NCBI RefSeq assembly: GCF_000026105.1
Contig: NC_008027.1
Coordinates: 5,476,501 to 5,540,500, forward strand
Reading direction: 5' to 3'
DNA from: Pseudomonas entomophila L48
Lineage (GTDB): Bacteria; Pseudomonadota; Gammaproteobacteria; Pseudomonadales; Pseudomonadaceae
DNA length: 64,000 nt
Below are positions 18,566 through 26,624 of the stretch, piece after piece. Below the pieces are notes generated by a model. That model had not been told where the DNA came from, searched no databases, and saw only the letters and a program-made list of their open reading frames with translations. The stretch's first letter is position 1. Every line of letters begins with the position of its first letter. The translations under genes were made by a program, and so were the position numbers.

Positions 18566-19666
18566 TCAATACTCGATCCGCACATCCCCTTTCGGCACGC
18601 TGCAGCACGACAAGATGTAGCCCTCAGCTTCATCCTCCTCGGTGATCCCGCCGTTGTGCTCCATCTCCACCTCACCACCCAGCTTGAGCACCTTGCAGGT
18701 GCCGCAGATGCCCATCCCGCAAGCCTTGGGAATCATCAGCCCGACCTTGGCCGCCGCCGCATGCACGGTCTCGCCCGGGGCCACGCGGATGCTCTTGTCG
18801 CTGCCGACGAACTCCACCAGGTTGAGATCGGCCACATCCAATTCCGGTGCATCAGCGGCCTGCTCGGCGTGCTCCACCGCATCGGCCTTGGCCTCTGGCG
18901 GCGTCGCGCCGAACGATTCCTCGTGGTAGTTCTTCATGTCGAAACCGACGGCTTCGAGCATGCGCTTGACCGCGCTCATGTAGGGCGTCGGGCCGCAGCA
19001 GAAGATGGTGCGCTCCAGGTAGTCTGGGGCGATCAGCTCCATCAACCGCTGGTTCAGGTAGCCGCGGTAACCCGCCCACGGCTCGCCCAGCCCGTGTTTC
19101 TCGCAAATGATGTGCAGGCTGAAGTTGGGGATGCGCGAAGCCATCTGTTCCAGCTCGCGGTGGTAGATGATGTCCTTCGGTGAACGGGCGCTGTGCACGA
19201 ACACCATGTCGACGTTGGCGTTGGTGTCGTAGAACCAGCGCGCCATGGACATGACCGGCGTGATACCCACGCCGCCAGAGAGGTACAGGACCTTGGGCGC
19301 CGGGAAGTCGATGGCGTTGAACAGCCCCACCGGCCCGTGCACCGGCAGTTCGGCGCCTTCGTGCATGGTGTCGTGGAGGAAGTTCGACACCAGCCCGCCC
19401 GGCACGCGCTTGACGGTGATGGAGAAGCTGTAGGGTACCGAGGGCGAGCTGGAGATGGTGTACGAACGCATCACCGGCTTGCCTTCGATCTCCAGCTCCA
19501 GCGTCACGAACTGCCCGGGCTTGAAGAAGAACATGATCGGCTGGTCGGCCATGAAGCAGAAGGTGCGCACGTCCCAGGTCTCCTGGATGACCTTGACGCA
19601 GCGCACGATGTGGCGGCCATTGGCCCAGGTCTGGGTGGTGACCGGATTGAGGAAGGTATCGGACAT
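18566..19666 (-). CDS. gbcB: Glycine betaine demethylase, reductase subunit
   Basis: 366 residues. A ferredoxin-NADP reductase module (FAD motif RSYTISSSPS near 82, NAD-binding LYLSGGVGITPVMSM) is followed by a C-terminal plant-type [2Fe-2S] domain with CGMGICGTCKV and a fourth Cys in YILSCCSV. It passes electrons from NAD(P)H to the oxygenase GbcA for demethylation of glycine betaine to dimethylglycine. The MSDTF start is preferred because GGAG sits 6 bp upstream; an ATG two codons earlier abuts that site. Divergent from gbcA, with a shared 298-bp control region. Confidence 0.92.
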   Translation of the reverse strand: MSDTFLNPVTTQTWANGRHIVRCVKVIQETWDVRTFCFMADQPIMFFFKPGQFVTLELEIEGKPVMRSYTISSSPSVPYSFSITVKRVPGGLVSNFLHDTMHEGAELPVHGPVGLFNAIDFPAPKVLYLSGGVGITPVMSMARWFYDTNANVDMVFVHSARSPKDIIYHRELEQMASRIPNFSLHIICEKHGLGEPWAGYRGYLNQRLMELIAPDYLERTIFCCGPTPYMSAVKRMLEAVGFDMKNYHEESFGATPPEAKADAVEHAEQAADAPELDVADLNLVEFVGSDKSIRVAPGETVHAAAAKVGLMIPKACGMGICGTCKVLKLGGEVEMEHNGGITEEDEAEGYILSCCSVPKGDVRIEY

Positions 19667-19964
19667 GTTCATCTCCAGCAGCCGACTGTCGGCCATTCTT
19701 ATGGCTCCGATAATGCGCAAGCCGGGGGCTGTGTACATTCCCATCCGCGACATCGGCGTGCTTATCGCGACCAGCCCCGCGCTACAAGGGTTGGCGCGTC
19801 GGAATTCGATTCGGCCATGTCGCCCGTGGACATGGCCGTTTCCCGGCTCGAACGCACACTCCGGCAAAAGAACAGGTTGTTTATCCACAGCAGCCTTGCG
19901 GCATAAAAACAACGAAACGATTAGCCACCTTTCGCCGGCCGACCACGGCCCTGAGGACCACACG
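19667..19964. promoter_or_regulatory. gbcB-gbcA divergent control region
   Basis: 298 bp between divergent starts, where GbdR would be expected to act by analogy with P. aeruginosa. It contains a 20-bp-spaced direct repeat of (C/T)CGCGAC (19745 and 19765), a perfect inverted repeat at 19813-19837 and one perfect TTATCCACA at 19881. Confidence 0.45.
19813..19837. promoter_or_regulatory. Perfect inverted repeat between gbcB and gbcA
   Basis: GGCCATGTC and GACATGGCC as 9-bp arms with a 7-bp spacer. It is a dyad typical of an operator. The AraC-type regulator GbdR usually binds direct repeats, so a different protein may be involved. Confidence 0.4.
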
Positions 19965-21257
19965 ATGGACGTCACCGCAACCCTGAGCCTGGGCGATCCA
20001 CTGGAACCTGCACGCAAGGCCACCGCCGAGATGCTGCAGACCCGCGAGCGCACCTACTCGCTGCCGCAACCGTTCTACAGCGACGAACGCCTGTTCCAGA
20101 TCGACATGCAGGAGATCTTCCACAAGGAGTGGCTGATCGCCGGCCTGGTGTGCGAGATCCCGGCCAAGGGCAACTACATCACCCTGCAGATCGGCAAGAA
20201 CCCGATCATCGTGGTGCGTGGCGCGGAAGGTAAGGTGCATGCCTTCCACAACGTCTGCCGCCACCGCGGCTCGCGCCTGTGCGTCAGTGAAAAGGGCAAG
20301 GTGGCCAAGCTGGTGTGCCCGTACCACCAGTGGACCTACGAGCTCGACGGCCGCCTGCTGTTCGCCGGCACCGAGATGGGCGCCGACTTCGACATGAACC
20401 AGTACGGCCTCAAGCCTGTGAACGTGAAGGTGGCCGGTGGCTACATCTTCATCAGCCTGGCCGAGAACCCGCCGGCCATCGACGAGTTCCTGGCAACGCT
20501 CGACCACTACATGGAACCGTACGACATGGAGAACACCAAGGTGGCGGTGCAGACCACCTTGATGGAAAAGGCCAACTGGAAGCTGGTGCTGGAGAACAAC
20601 CGCGAGTGCTACCACTGCAACGGCTCGCACCCCGAGTTGCTGAAGACGCTGCTGGAGTGGGACGACACCAACGACCCGCGTGCCAGCCAGGAATTCAAGG
20701 ACCACGTGGCCGCCTCGGCCGCCGCCTGGGAAGCCGAGAAGATCCCGTACCTGCACAAGAGCCATGGCCTGCGTAACCGCATCGTGCGCATGCCGCTGCT
20801 CAAGGGCACCGTGTCGATGACCATGGACGGCAAGCAGGCCTGCCAGAAGCTGATGGGCCGCATCAAGAACCCGGACCTCGGCTCGATGCGCATCCTGCAC
20901 CTGCCGCATTCGTGGAACCACTGCATGGGCGACCACATGATCGTGTTCACCGTGTGGCCGATCAGCGCCCAGGAGACCATGGTCACCACCAAGTGGCTGG
21001 TGCACAAGGATGCGGTGGAGGGGGTCGACTACAACCCCGAGGACATGCGCAAGGTCTGGGACGCGACCAACGACCAGGACCGCCGGTTGGCCGAGGAGAA
21101 CCAGCGGGGGATCAACTCCACCGCCTATCAACCTGGGCCTTATTCGAAGACCTATGAGTTCGGCGTGGTGAACTTCATCGACTGGTACAGCCAGCGTTTG
21201 CTGAACAACCTTGGCGCCGAGCCTGCGTCCTACCTCAAGGAGATCAAGGCGCAGTAA
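19965..21257 (+). CDS. gbcA: Glycine betaine demethylase, Rieske oxygenase subunit
   Basis: 430 residues. The Rieske [2Fe-2S] domain has C98-X-H100 (CRHRGSRLC) and C118-X2-H121 (CPYHQW). The catalytic domain carries the mononuclear iron motif ENNRECYHCNGSH. With GbcB it removes one methyl group from glycine betaine, giving dimethylglycine and formaldehyde. The ATG at 19965 follows GAGGACCACACG; longer frames run back through the divergent promoter. Downstream lie a REP pair and the RAYT gene. Confidence 0.93.
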   Translation: MDVTATLSLGDPLEPARKATAEMLQTRERTYSLPQPFYSDERLFQIDMQEIFHKEWLIAGLVCEIPAKGNYITLQIGKNPIIVVRGAEGKVHAFHNVCRHRGSRLCVSEKGKVAKLVCPYHQWTYELDGRLLFAGTEMGADFDMNQYGLKPVNVKVAGGYIFISLAENPPAIDEFLATLDHYMEPYDMENTKVAVQTTLMEKANWKLVLENNRECYHCNGSHPELLKTLLEWDDTNDPRASQEFKDHVAASAAAWEAEKIPYLHKSHGLRNRIVRMPLLKGTVSMTMDGKQACQKLMGRIKNPDLGSMRILHLPHSWNHCMGDHMIVFTVWPISAQETMVTTKWLVHKDAVEGVDYNPEDMRKVWDATNDQDRRLAEENQRGINSTAYQPGPYSKTYEFGVVNFIDWYSQRLLNNLGAEPASYLKEIKAQ

Positions 21258-21278
21258 CCTGCAAACACCCCCCATCCC

Positions 21279-21338
21279 GTAGGAGCCAGCTTGCTGGCGA
21301 ACCTGGCGACCCTGTTCGCCAGCAAGCTGGCTCCTACA
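21279..21338. repeat. REP pair upstream of the RAYT gene, class GCCAGCTTGCTGGC
   Basis: Inverted pair with arms GTAGGAGCCAGCTTGCTGGC and its complement, ending 114 bp before the transposase start. RAYT enzymes act on such elements. Confidence 0.9.
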
Positions 21339-21452
21339 GTCTTCTCCGCCGCACCCGCAAATTGCGCTGCTGGCGTTACATCCAGCTTCAATATCAATCC
21401 ACCCTCAAGAAATTCAATTCCTAGACTCTCCCCACCACAGAGGAGATCACGG

Positions 21453-21908
21453 ATGAAAATCGCCCATTCCCACCGCTTGAGAACCGGCCGCTACTCCGAA
21501 CCAGGCCGCCCATACATCATCACCAGCGTCGTACTCGATCGAGAACCGCTGTTCTCCGACTTCCAACTCGCACGCCTGCTGGTCGCTGAACTGCGCCACG
21601 CCCATGACCAGCAATGGGCACGCAGCCTCTGGTGGGTGGTTATGCCCGACCATTTTCACTGGTTGGCGGAACCACAAGAAGTCGACCTCTCCAACCTCGT
21701 GCGCAAGGTCAAATCCAGGAGTACCCGCCTGATCAATGCAGCAGCCTCCCGCCAAGGCCGCCTCTGGCAAAAGAACTTCCACGATCACGCCCTGCGCCAG
21801 GACGAAGACATCCGCACAGCAGCTCGCTACATCGTCAGCAACCCCCTGCGGTCCGGGCTCGTGCGCAGCTTGCGCCACTACCCACACTGGGATGCCGCCT
21901 GGCTCTGA
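21453..21908 (+). mobile_element. REP-associated tyrosine transposase (RAYT)
   Basis: 151 residues of the Y1-transposase (TnpA_REP) family. The metal-binding HUH motif is PDHFHWL and the catalytic tyrosine lies in AARYIVSNPLRSGLV. GRPYIITSVV near the N-terminus is also family-typical. The gene appears intact. It starts at ATG 21453 after AGGAGATCACGG. RAYTs are domesticated single-copy transposases thought to have spread REP elements; a REP pair of one of the window's classes lies just upstream. The stop codon forms the first bases of the repeat array that follows. Confidence 0.88.
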
Positions 21909-22480
21909 TCAAAAAACACCCAAACCACCGCAGCCCACGCCCTTCAAGGTGTGCAGATACCCACCAACACTTTATCCACAGCACGGCCAACAGCAATTGT
22001 GGAAACTCTGCAAAAAAATACAGACATGGAACTGGTCAATTTTTAATCATTTACGTGTAAGCCAATGAATTCAATGGCTCCAGGGTTATCCAAACAACTT
22101 GTCCACACGTTCGCCAACAGACTTTGTGAGCAAGTCGCCGCCTGTGCGAAAACCTGCTGTGGATAACACTGCAACCCTCTGAAAATACTGATTTCCAGGC
22201 AGAACCAGGCCCCGTCGATCACTTTTTGATCAAAACCGCCAAAGCCAATGAAATCAAAGCCTGCAGCACATACCAAACATATTATCCACAGACCCGCCAA
22301 CAGCCATTGTGGGCAATATTCACCCTCCACCCCACCGCGGAAATGAAAAAGCCACGGACGGGCCGTGGCTTTCACTGATCAAAAATCGCTCAACTCTCTG
22401 TAAGCCCTATAGACAGAGGCCTGCAGCAATACGCAAACACTTTATCCACAGAACCCCCAACAGATTCTGGGTACAACAGG
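21906..22480. repeat. Four-unit array with DnaA-box-like motifs (candidate DnaA-titration locus)
   Basis: A 572-bp non-coding stretch between RAYT and etfB. Four diverged units start at 21906, 22033, 22227 and 22376. Each begins TGATCA or TGGTCA, then has TTATCCACA (TTGTCCACA in unit 2) at 21972, 22099, 22282 and 22442, then CCAACAG exactly 15 bp after the box start. Three also have TTGTG(G/A) 25 bp after it. The TGATCA-to-box distance is 66, 66, 55 and 66 bp, so the odd one is short by one helical turn. A fifth perfect box lies reversed at 22158. TTATCCACA is the consensus DnaA box; binding is not shown. Confidence 0.7.
22346..22374 (-). terminator. Rho-independent terminator of the dgc/etf operon
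   Basis: Perfect stem AAAGCCACGG / CCGTGGCTTT (22348-22357 and 22363-22372) with a 5-nt loop, followed on the minus strand by TTTTT. It lies about 110 bp past the etfB stop, so repeat unit 4 is inside the transcript's 3' UTR. Confidence 0.75.
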
Positions 22481-23251
22481 TCAGCGCAGCACCCCCTCCT
22501 CCACCAACAGCTTGAGGATGGCCTCAGCCCCTTCCTGTGGAGAAACATCCTTGAGCACCTTGCCGCCCCCGCCACTGGCCTTGGCCGTGGCAGCCTTCAT
22601 ACGGTCGGCGCCGCTCTTGGCCTTGATCACCTTGAGCCGTTTCGGCCGTGGGCGAGCGGGTTGCAGGGCCTCATCACCCAGCACCGGATCCTCCACCACC
22701 GCCACGTTGCGCGCCGCCAACACACCTCGACGCGCCGGGCCAAAAGCACTCTGGCGTGGCTTGGGCGCGGCGTTATCCACAGTCGCCAGCAACGGCAGGC
22801 GCACTTTCAAGCGACGCCGCTGACCCCGTGGCAGGGCCTGCAGCACCTGGGCGGTACCGTTCTCGATGGACTCCACCTCGGCCAGCCCGACCACCAATGG
22901 CCAACCCAGCCTTTCGGCCAGCAGGAACGGCAGCATGCCCGAACCTTCGCCAGTCTCGGCCTGGCTGCCTGCCAGCACCAGCTGGGCACCGGCATCACGC
23001 AGGTAATCACCGAGCACACCCAGTACATCGGCACCGGCAGGCTGTTCCAGGACATCCAGATGCTCAAGCCCCATGCCCAGGTAGGCGCGCAGAGCCTCTT
23101 CACGCGGGTCGCCGGCATGCACCACCTGCAAGTTATCCCCAGCCAGCTGCAAACCCAGCTCCACGGCCCGAGCGTCCTGCTCGGCGCGGCGCGCGCGACC
23201 GGAACTGGGGTGGGCGCCGATCGAGACCAGGCTGATGACTTTCGTACTCAT
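22481..23251 (-). CDS. etfB: Electron transfer flavoprotein beta subunit (dimethylglycine operon)
   Basis: 256 residues with an ETF-beta fold: N-terminal VISLVSIGAHPSSGRARRAEQDARAVELG and the central LVLAGSQAETGEGSGMLPFLLAERLGWP. The C-terminal third is Lys/Ala/Gly-rich and unusual (KAKSGADRMKAATAKAS). It pairs with the upstream subunit to accept electrons from DgcA/DgcB. Last gene of the operon; 11 bp after etfA. The coding sequence contains a perfect DnaA-box 9-mer (22773) and a near match (23133). Confidence 0.82.
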   Translation of the reverse strand: MSTKVISLVSIGAHPSSGRARRAEQDARAVELGLQLAGDNLQVVHAGDPREEALRAYLGMGLEHLDVLEQPAGADVLGVLGDYLRDAGAQLVLAGSQAETGEGSGMLPFLLAERLGWPLVVGLAEVESIENGTAQVLQALPRGQRRRLKVRLPLLATVDNAAPKPRQSAFGPARRGVLAARNVAVVEDPVLGDEALQPARPRPKRLKVIKAKSGADRMKAATAKASGGGGKVLKDVSPQEGAEAILKLLVEEGVLR

Positions 23252-23986
23252 GCTCGCTGCCCCTATGCCGCGTCGCGCTGGCCGCCGCTGCGGTAGTTAT
23301 CCACAGCGTCGACCAAGGCTTGAAGAATGGCTGAGCTGTCGCCGATCACCGACAGGTCGGCCCGTTTGATCATGTCGCAGCCCGGGTCCATGTTGATCGC
23401 CACCACCTTGTCGCAGGCGCCAATGCCCTGCAGGTGCTGGATGGCGCCAGAGATACCCACAGCCACGTAGACCCGCGCAGTGACCCAGGTGCCGGTGGCG
23501 CCGACCTGGCGATTGCGCGGCATGAAGCCATCGTCCACCGCCACCCGCGAGGCGCCTTCGGTAGCGCCCAGGGCTGCCGTGGCCTTGTGGTACAGATCCC
23601 AGTCCTTGACGCCGTTACCACCGGAGACGATGAACTCGGCCTCGGCCATGGCGATGGCGGCCGGGTCCACGGCCACCGGGCCAAGGTCCTCGATACGCGA
23701 CAGGCTGCGCGCCACGCCTGTGGACAACTCCACGGGCAGCGCTTCATGGCGAGTTTCGCTGACCGGCTCGGCACATTCGGCGGCGGCCAGGATCAACCGT
23801 GGCAGCTCGCGCTGGATATCTTGCTGCCCGGCACCGGCACGGCCGATGCACTGGCCATCCTTGACCTGCCACACCCGCGTCGCTGGACGTTCGCCCAGGG
23901 CTGCGGCGAAACGTCGGCCCAGTTCACCACCACCGGTACGGCTGTCGGGCAGCAACCAGTGGCGTGGGGACAATTGGTTATCCACA
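22773..23986. other. DnaA-box 9-mers inside etfB and etfA
   Basis: Perfect TTATCCACA at 22773, 23297 and 23978 (+ strand), with variants TTATCCCCA at 23133 and TTGTCCACA reversed at 23719. Each perfect box is created by the codons GTG GAT AAC for Val-Asp-Asn. Elsewhere in the window Val-Asp-Asn is encoded GTC GAC AAC (for example in cdhC and the dipeptidase gene). All three point the same way as the boxes of the non-coding array. Confidence 0.55.
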
Positions 23987-24495
23987 GCCCGCAGGCCCTG
24001 CACCAGTTGCTCCGGTGCATAACCTTCGAACGCCTCGCCTTCGACAACCAGCAAACGGTCGACACCGGCTGTGGAAAAGTTGTTTTCCTTGTGTTCGCCA
24101 AAGACGATGGCCAGCACCGCGCCGTCGCTACCAGCCAGGCTGTGGGCCAGGCCGAGCAGGTCGCGGTCGTGGCTGCCCAGGCGGCCACCGACCATGTCCG
24201 GCACCACGGCGATGTAGAAGGCTGGCTCCGCCACCTGGTGCAGCGGCAACTGCACCTCGACGGCAGCCGTGCGCCGCCCACCCACGCCAGTGCCCTGCTG
24301 GGCGCCGCTGCGGTCGATGCGCTTGAGGCCGTTGGGGCCGATGAAACCGGCGGCGATCGCGTGCGGGTTCTTGCGGATGACGCCATTGGGGCCCATCCAG
24401 CTCGTCTGTTGCGTCTGCATCGCCGCATGCAGCGGGTGCAGACGGTTACGGGCGATCCACTCGGCGCGTGGGTCGCGGCGGACGATGTCGCTCAT
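23263..24495 (-). CDS. etfA: Electron transfer flavoprotein alpha subunit (dimethylglycine operon)
   Basis: 410 residues. The C-terminal FAD domain is clear: ASRVAVDDGFMPRNRQVGATG, GISGAIQHLQGIGACDKVVAIN and the DLSVIGD end. The usual SGGRG motif reads SGGNG here, losing the conserved Arg. The N-terminus has a roughly 70-residue extension (RDPRAEWIARNRLHPLHAAM) not found in housekeeping EtfA, as in ETF-like subunits of demethylase operons. It should pass electrons from dimethylglycine oxidation to the quinone pool. The start overlaps the dgcB stop by one base (TGATG). Confidence 0.85.
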   Translation of the reverse strand: MSDIVRRDPRAEWIARNRLHPLHAAMQTQQTSWMGPNGVIRKNPHAIAAGFIGPNGLKRIDRSGAQQGTGVGGRRTAAVEVQLPLHQVAEPAFYIAVVPDMVGGRLGSHDRDLLGLAHSLAGSDGAVLAIVFGEHKENNFSTAGVDRLLVVEGEAFEGYAPEQLVQGLRAVDNQLSPRHWLLPDSRTGGGELGRRFAAALGERPATRVWQVKDGQCIGRAGAGQQDIQRELPRLILAAAECAEPVSETRHEALPVELSTGVARSLSRIEDLGPVAVDPAAIAMAEAEFIVSGGNGVKDWDLYHKATAALGATEGASRVAVDDGFMPRNRQVGATGTWVTARVYVAVGISGAIQHLQGIGACDKVVAINMDPGCDMIKRADLSVIGDSSAILQALVDAVDNYRSGGQRDAA

Positions 24496-26447
24496 CAATG
24501 CACCTCCGCAGGTTCACGTTTGACGGCTTGCGACTTGGCGGTTGCAGGCGCGTCTTCTTCGATCAACACGTCGGCCACCAGCTCGGCAATGTCCTTGATC
24601 TGCGGACGCGGTTCGACCACGCCCTCGAGCATCGCCGTGCACTGTGGACAACCCACCGCCACCAGCTCTGCCTGGGTCTCGCGGATATCGTCCATGCGCA
24701 TGTCGGGAATGCGCTGCTTGCCGGGGATATCGGTGATCGGCGCACCGCCACCACCGCCGCAGCAACGGGAACGGAAGCCCGAACGCTGCATCTCGCGCAC
24801 TTCGATGCCCAGTGCCCTGAGCACGTCGCGCGGGGCTTCGTACTCGCCGTTGTAGCGGCCCAGGTAGCACGGGTCGTGGTAGGTGACGCTGCCACCCTTG
24901 TGCTGGCCGAGGTTGAGCTTGTTCGCGGCAATCAGTTCGGCGATATAGGTGCTGTGGTGCTGCACCTGGTACTCGCCGCCCAATGCGCCGTACTCGTTCT
25001 TCAGCACATGGAAGCTGTGCGGGTCGCAGGTGACGATGCGCTGGAACGGGTACTTGGCCAGGGTCTGGATATTGCGTTTGGCCAGTTGCTGGAAGGTAGC
25101 CTCGTCGCCCAGGCGCCGGGCCACGTCGCCACTGTCGCGCTCTTCCAGGCCGAGCACGGCGAAGTCCACGCCCGAGGCCTTGAGCACTTTGACGAACGCG
25201 CGCAAGGTGCGCTGGTTACGCATATCGAAGGCACCGTCACCGACCCAGAACAGCACGTCGGTGCGCTTCACGTCGGACAACAGTTTCAGGTTGAGGTCAG
25301 CCGCCCAGTTCATCCGCCCGCCCGGGGCAAAGCCGCCGGGGTTGTCGGTGGCGATCAGGTTGTCCAGCACCTCGGCGCCCTTGTTCGGGGTGGCGCCCTT
25401 CTCCAGGGTCAGGTGACGGCGCATGTCGACGATGGCATCGACGTGCTCGATCATCATCGGGCACTCCTCCACGCAGGCTCGGCAGGTGGTGCACGACCAC
25501 AACGTCTCGGCGTCGACCAAGCCGTTGACGATCGGCTGGTGCGGGTGGCCGCCATGCTCACCGACCGGCTTGCCCGGGTAAGGGCTGCCAGCGAACTGTG
25601 CATCGGTGCCACCGGCCAGGCCGATGACCATGTCCTGGATGAGCTTCTTCGGGTTCAACGGCTGGCCGGCGGCGAACGCGGGGCACATGGCCTCACACTT
25701 GCCGCACTGCACGCAGGCGTCGAAGCCGAGCAGCTGGTTCCAGGTGAAGTCGACCGGTTTTTCCACGCCCAGTGGTGCGTTCGGGTCTTCCAGGTCCAGT
25801 GGCTTGAGGCCGGTGGAACGGCCACCGCCGAAGCGCTCGGCGCGGCGGTGCCAGGCCAGGTGCAGGGCGCCGGCGAAGGCGTGCTTCATCGGGCCGCCCC
25901 AGGTCATGCCGAAGAACAGCTCGGACACGCCCCAGAGCACGCCAATGCCCAGCACAACGACGAGTACCCAGCCCCCCGTACCTTCCGGCAGGATACCGGC
26001 CACCGGCAGCGTGGCGATGAAGAAGCTCGCCGCGAACATCAGCAGGCTCTTGGGCAGGCGCATCCACGGGCCCTTTGACAGCCGCGACGGCGGGTTAAGG
26101 CGGCGTTTGAAGACAAAGATCGCACCGGTGAACATGATCACCGTGGCCACCAGCAAGGCGTAGCCAAGGATCTTGCTGTGCAAGCCGAAGCCATGCACCA
26201 GGATCGCCAGCAAAGCAGAGAGCACAAAGCCACCGGCCGTGGCCACGTGAGTCTTGGACATGTACTTGTCGCGCTCGACCACATGGTGCAGGTCCACCAG
26301 GTAGCGCCGCGGCATGGCCAGCAGGCCGCCGATCAGGTCGACCTTGCTCGGCCGCCCGCGCCGCCACATGCGCACCCGGCGCAGGGCGCCGAGCACCGCC
26401 AGGCCAAGGGCAGCGAACAGCAGGATGGGTAGAAGGGTGTTCAACAT
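24495..26447 (-). CDS. dgcB: Dimethylglycine demethylation protein DgcB, membrane Fe-S oxidoreductase
   Basis: 650 residues. The N-terminal half has about five membrane segments (near 5-22, 75-95, 100-118, 140-160, 165-185). Then come two [4Fe-4S] ferredoxin motifs, CVQCGKCEAMCP and CTTCRACVEECP, and CCG-type cysteine motifs (DPCYLGRYN, CCGGGGG, GCPQC) as in HdrD/GlpC proteins. It probably moves electrons from DgcA, via ETF, to the membrane quinone pool. The MLNTLLP start has a GGGAG ribosome site 6 bp upstream. Confidence 0.9.
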   Translation of the reverse strand: MLNTLLPILLFAALGLAVLGALRRVRMWRRGRPSKVDLIGGLLAMPRRYLVDLHHVVERDKYMSKTHVATAGGFVLSALLAILVHGFGLHSKILGYALLVATVIMFTGAIFVFKRRLNPPSRLSKGPWMRLPKSLLMFAASFFIATLPVAGILPEGTGGWVLVVVLGIGVLWGVSELFFGMTWGGPMKHAFAGALHLAWHRRAERFGGGRSTGLKPLDLEDPNAPLGVEKPVDFTWNQLLGFDACVQCGKCEAMCPAFAAGQPLNPKKLIQDMVIGLAGGTDAQFAGSPYPGKPVGEHGGHPHQPIVNGLVDAETLWSCTTCRACVEECPMMIEHVDAIVDMRRHLTLEKGATPNKGAEVLDNLIATDNPGGFAPGGRMNWAADLNLKLLSDVKRTDVLFWVGDGAFDMRNQRTLRAFVKVLKASGVDFAVLGLEERDSGDVARRLGDEATFQQLAKRNIQTLAKYPFQRIVTCDPHSFHVLKNEYGALGGEYQVQHHSTYIAELIAANKLNLGQHKGGSVTYHDPCYLGRYNGEYEAPRDVLRALGIEVREMQRSGFRSRCCGGGGGAPITDIPGKQRIPDMRMDDIRETQAELVAVGCPQCTAMLEGVVEPRPQIKDIAELVADVLIEEDAPATAKSQAVKREPAEVH

Positions 26448-26504
26448 GGGAGGCTCCCACAACAGCTGGATTCTTGCGCCGCTCCCACGAGCGGCGCGGA
26501 CCCC

Positions 26505-26591
26505 TGTAGGAGCGGATTCATCCGCGATAGCGTCGGCAGCGACAACCCATCAGCCTGTGCCGGCCTCATCGCGGATGAATCCGCTCCTACA
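26505..26591. repeat. REP pair between dgcA and dgcB, class GCGGATTCATCCGC
   Basis: Inverted pair TGTAGGAGCGGATTCATCCG and its complement, in the 177-bp gap inside the dgc operon. Same class at 33132. Confidence 0.9.
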
Positions 26592-26624
26592 GGGGGGCCA
26601 ATCCCGCCTCTAGAGGCGGTGCGA

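Noticed and set aside
21906..22480. Chromosomal origin of replication
   Set aside because: DnaA boxes cluster here, but dnaA, dnaN, rpmH and gidA are absent and no AT-rich unwinding element is evident. A titration-type locus fits better.
21906..22480. CRISPR array
   Set aside because: Repeats are diverged, far apart and unevenly spaced (126, 183 and 160 bp between box-containing segments), and no cas genes are present.
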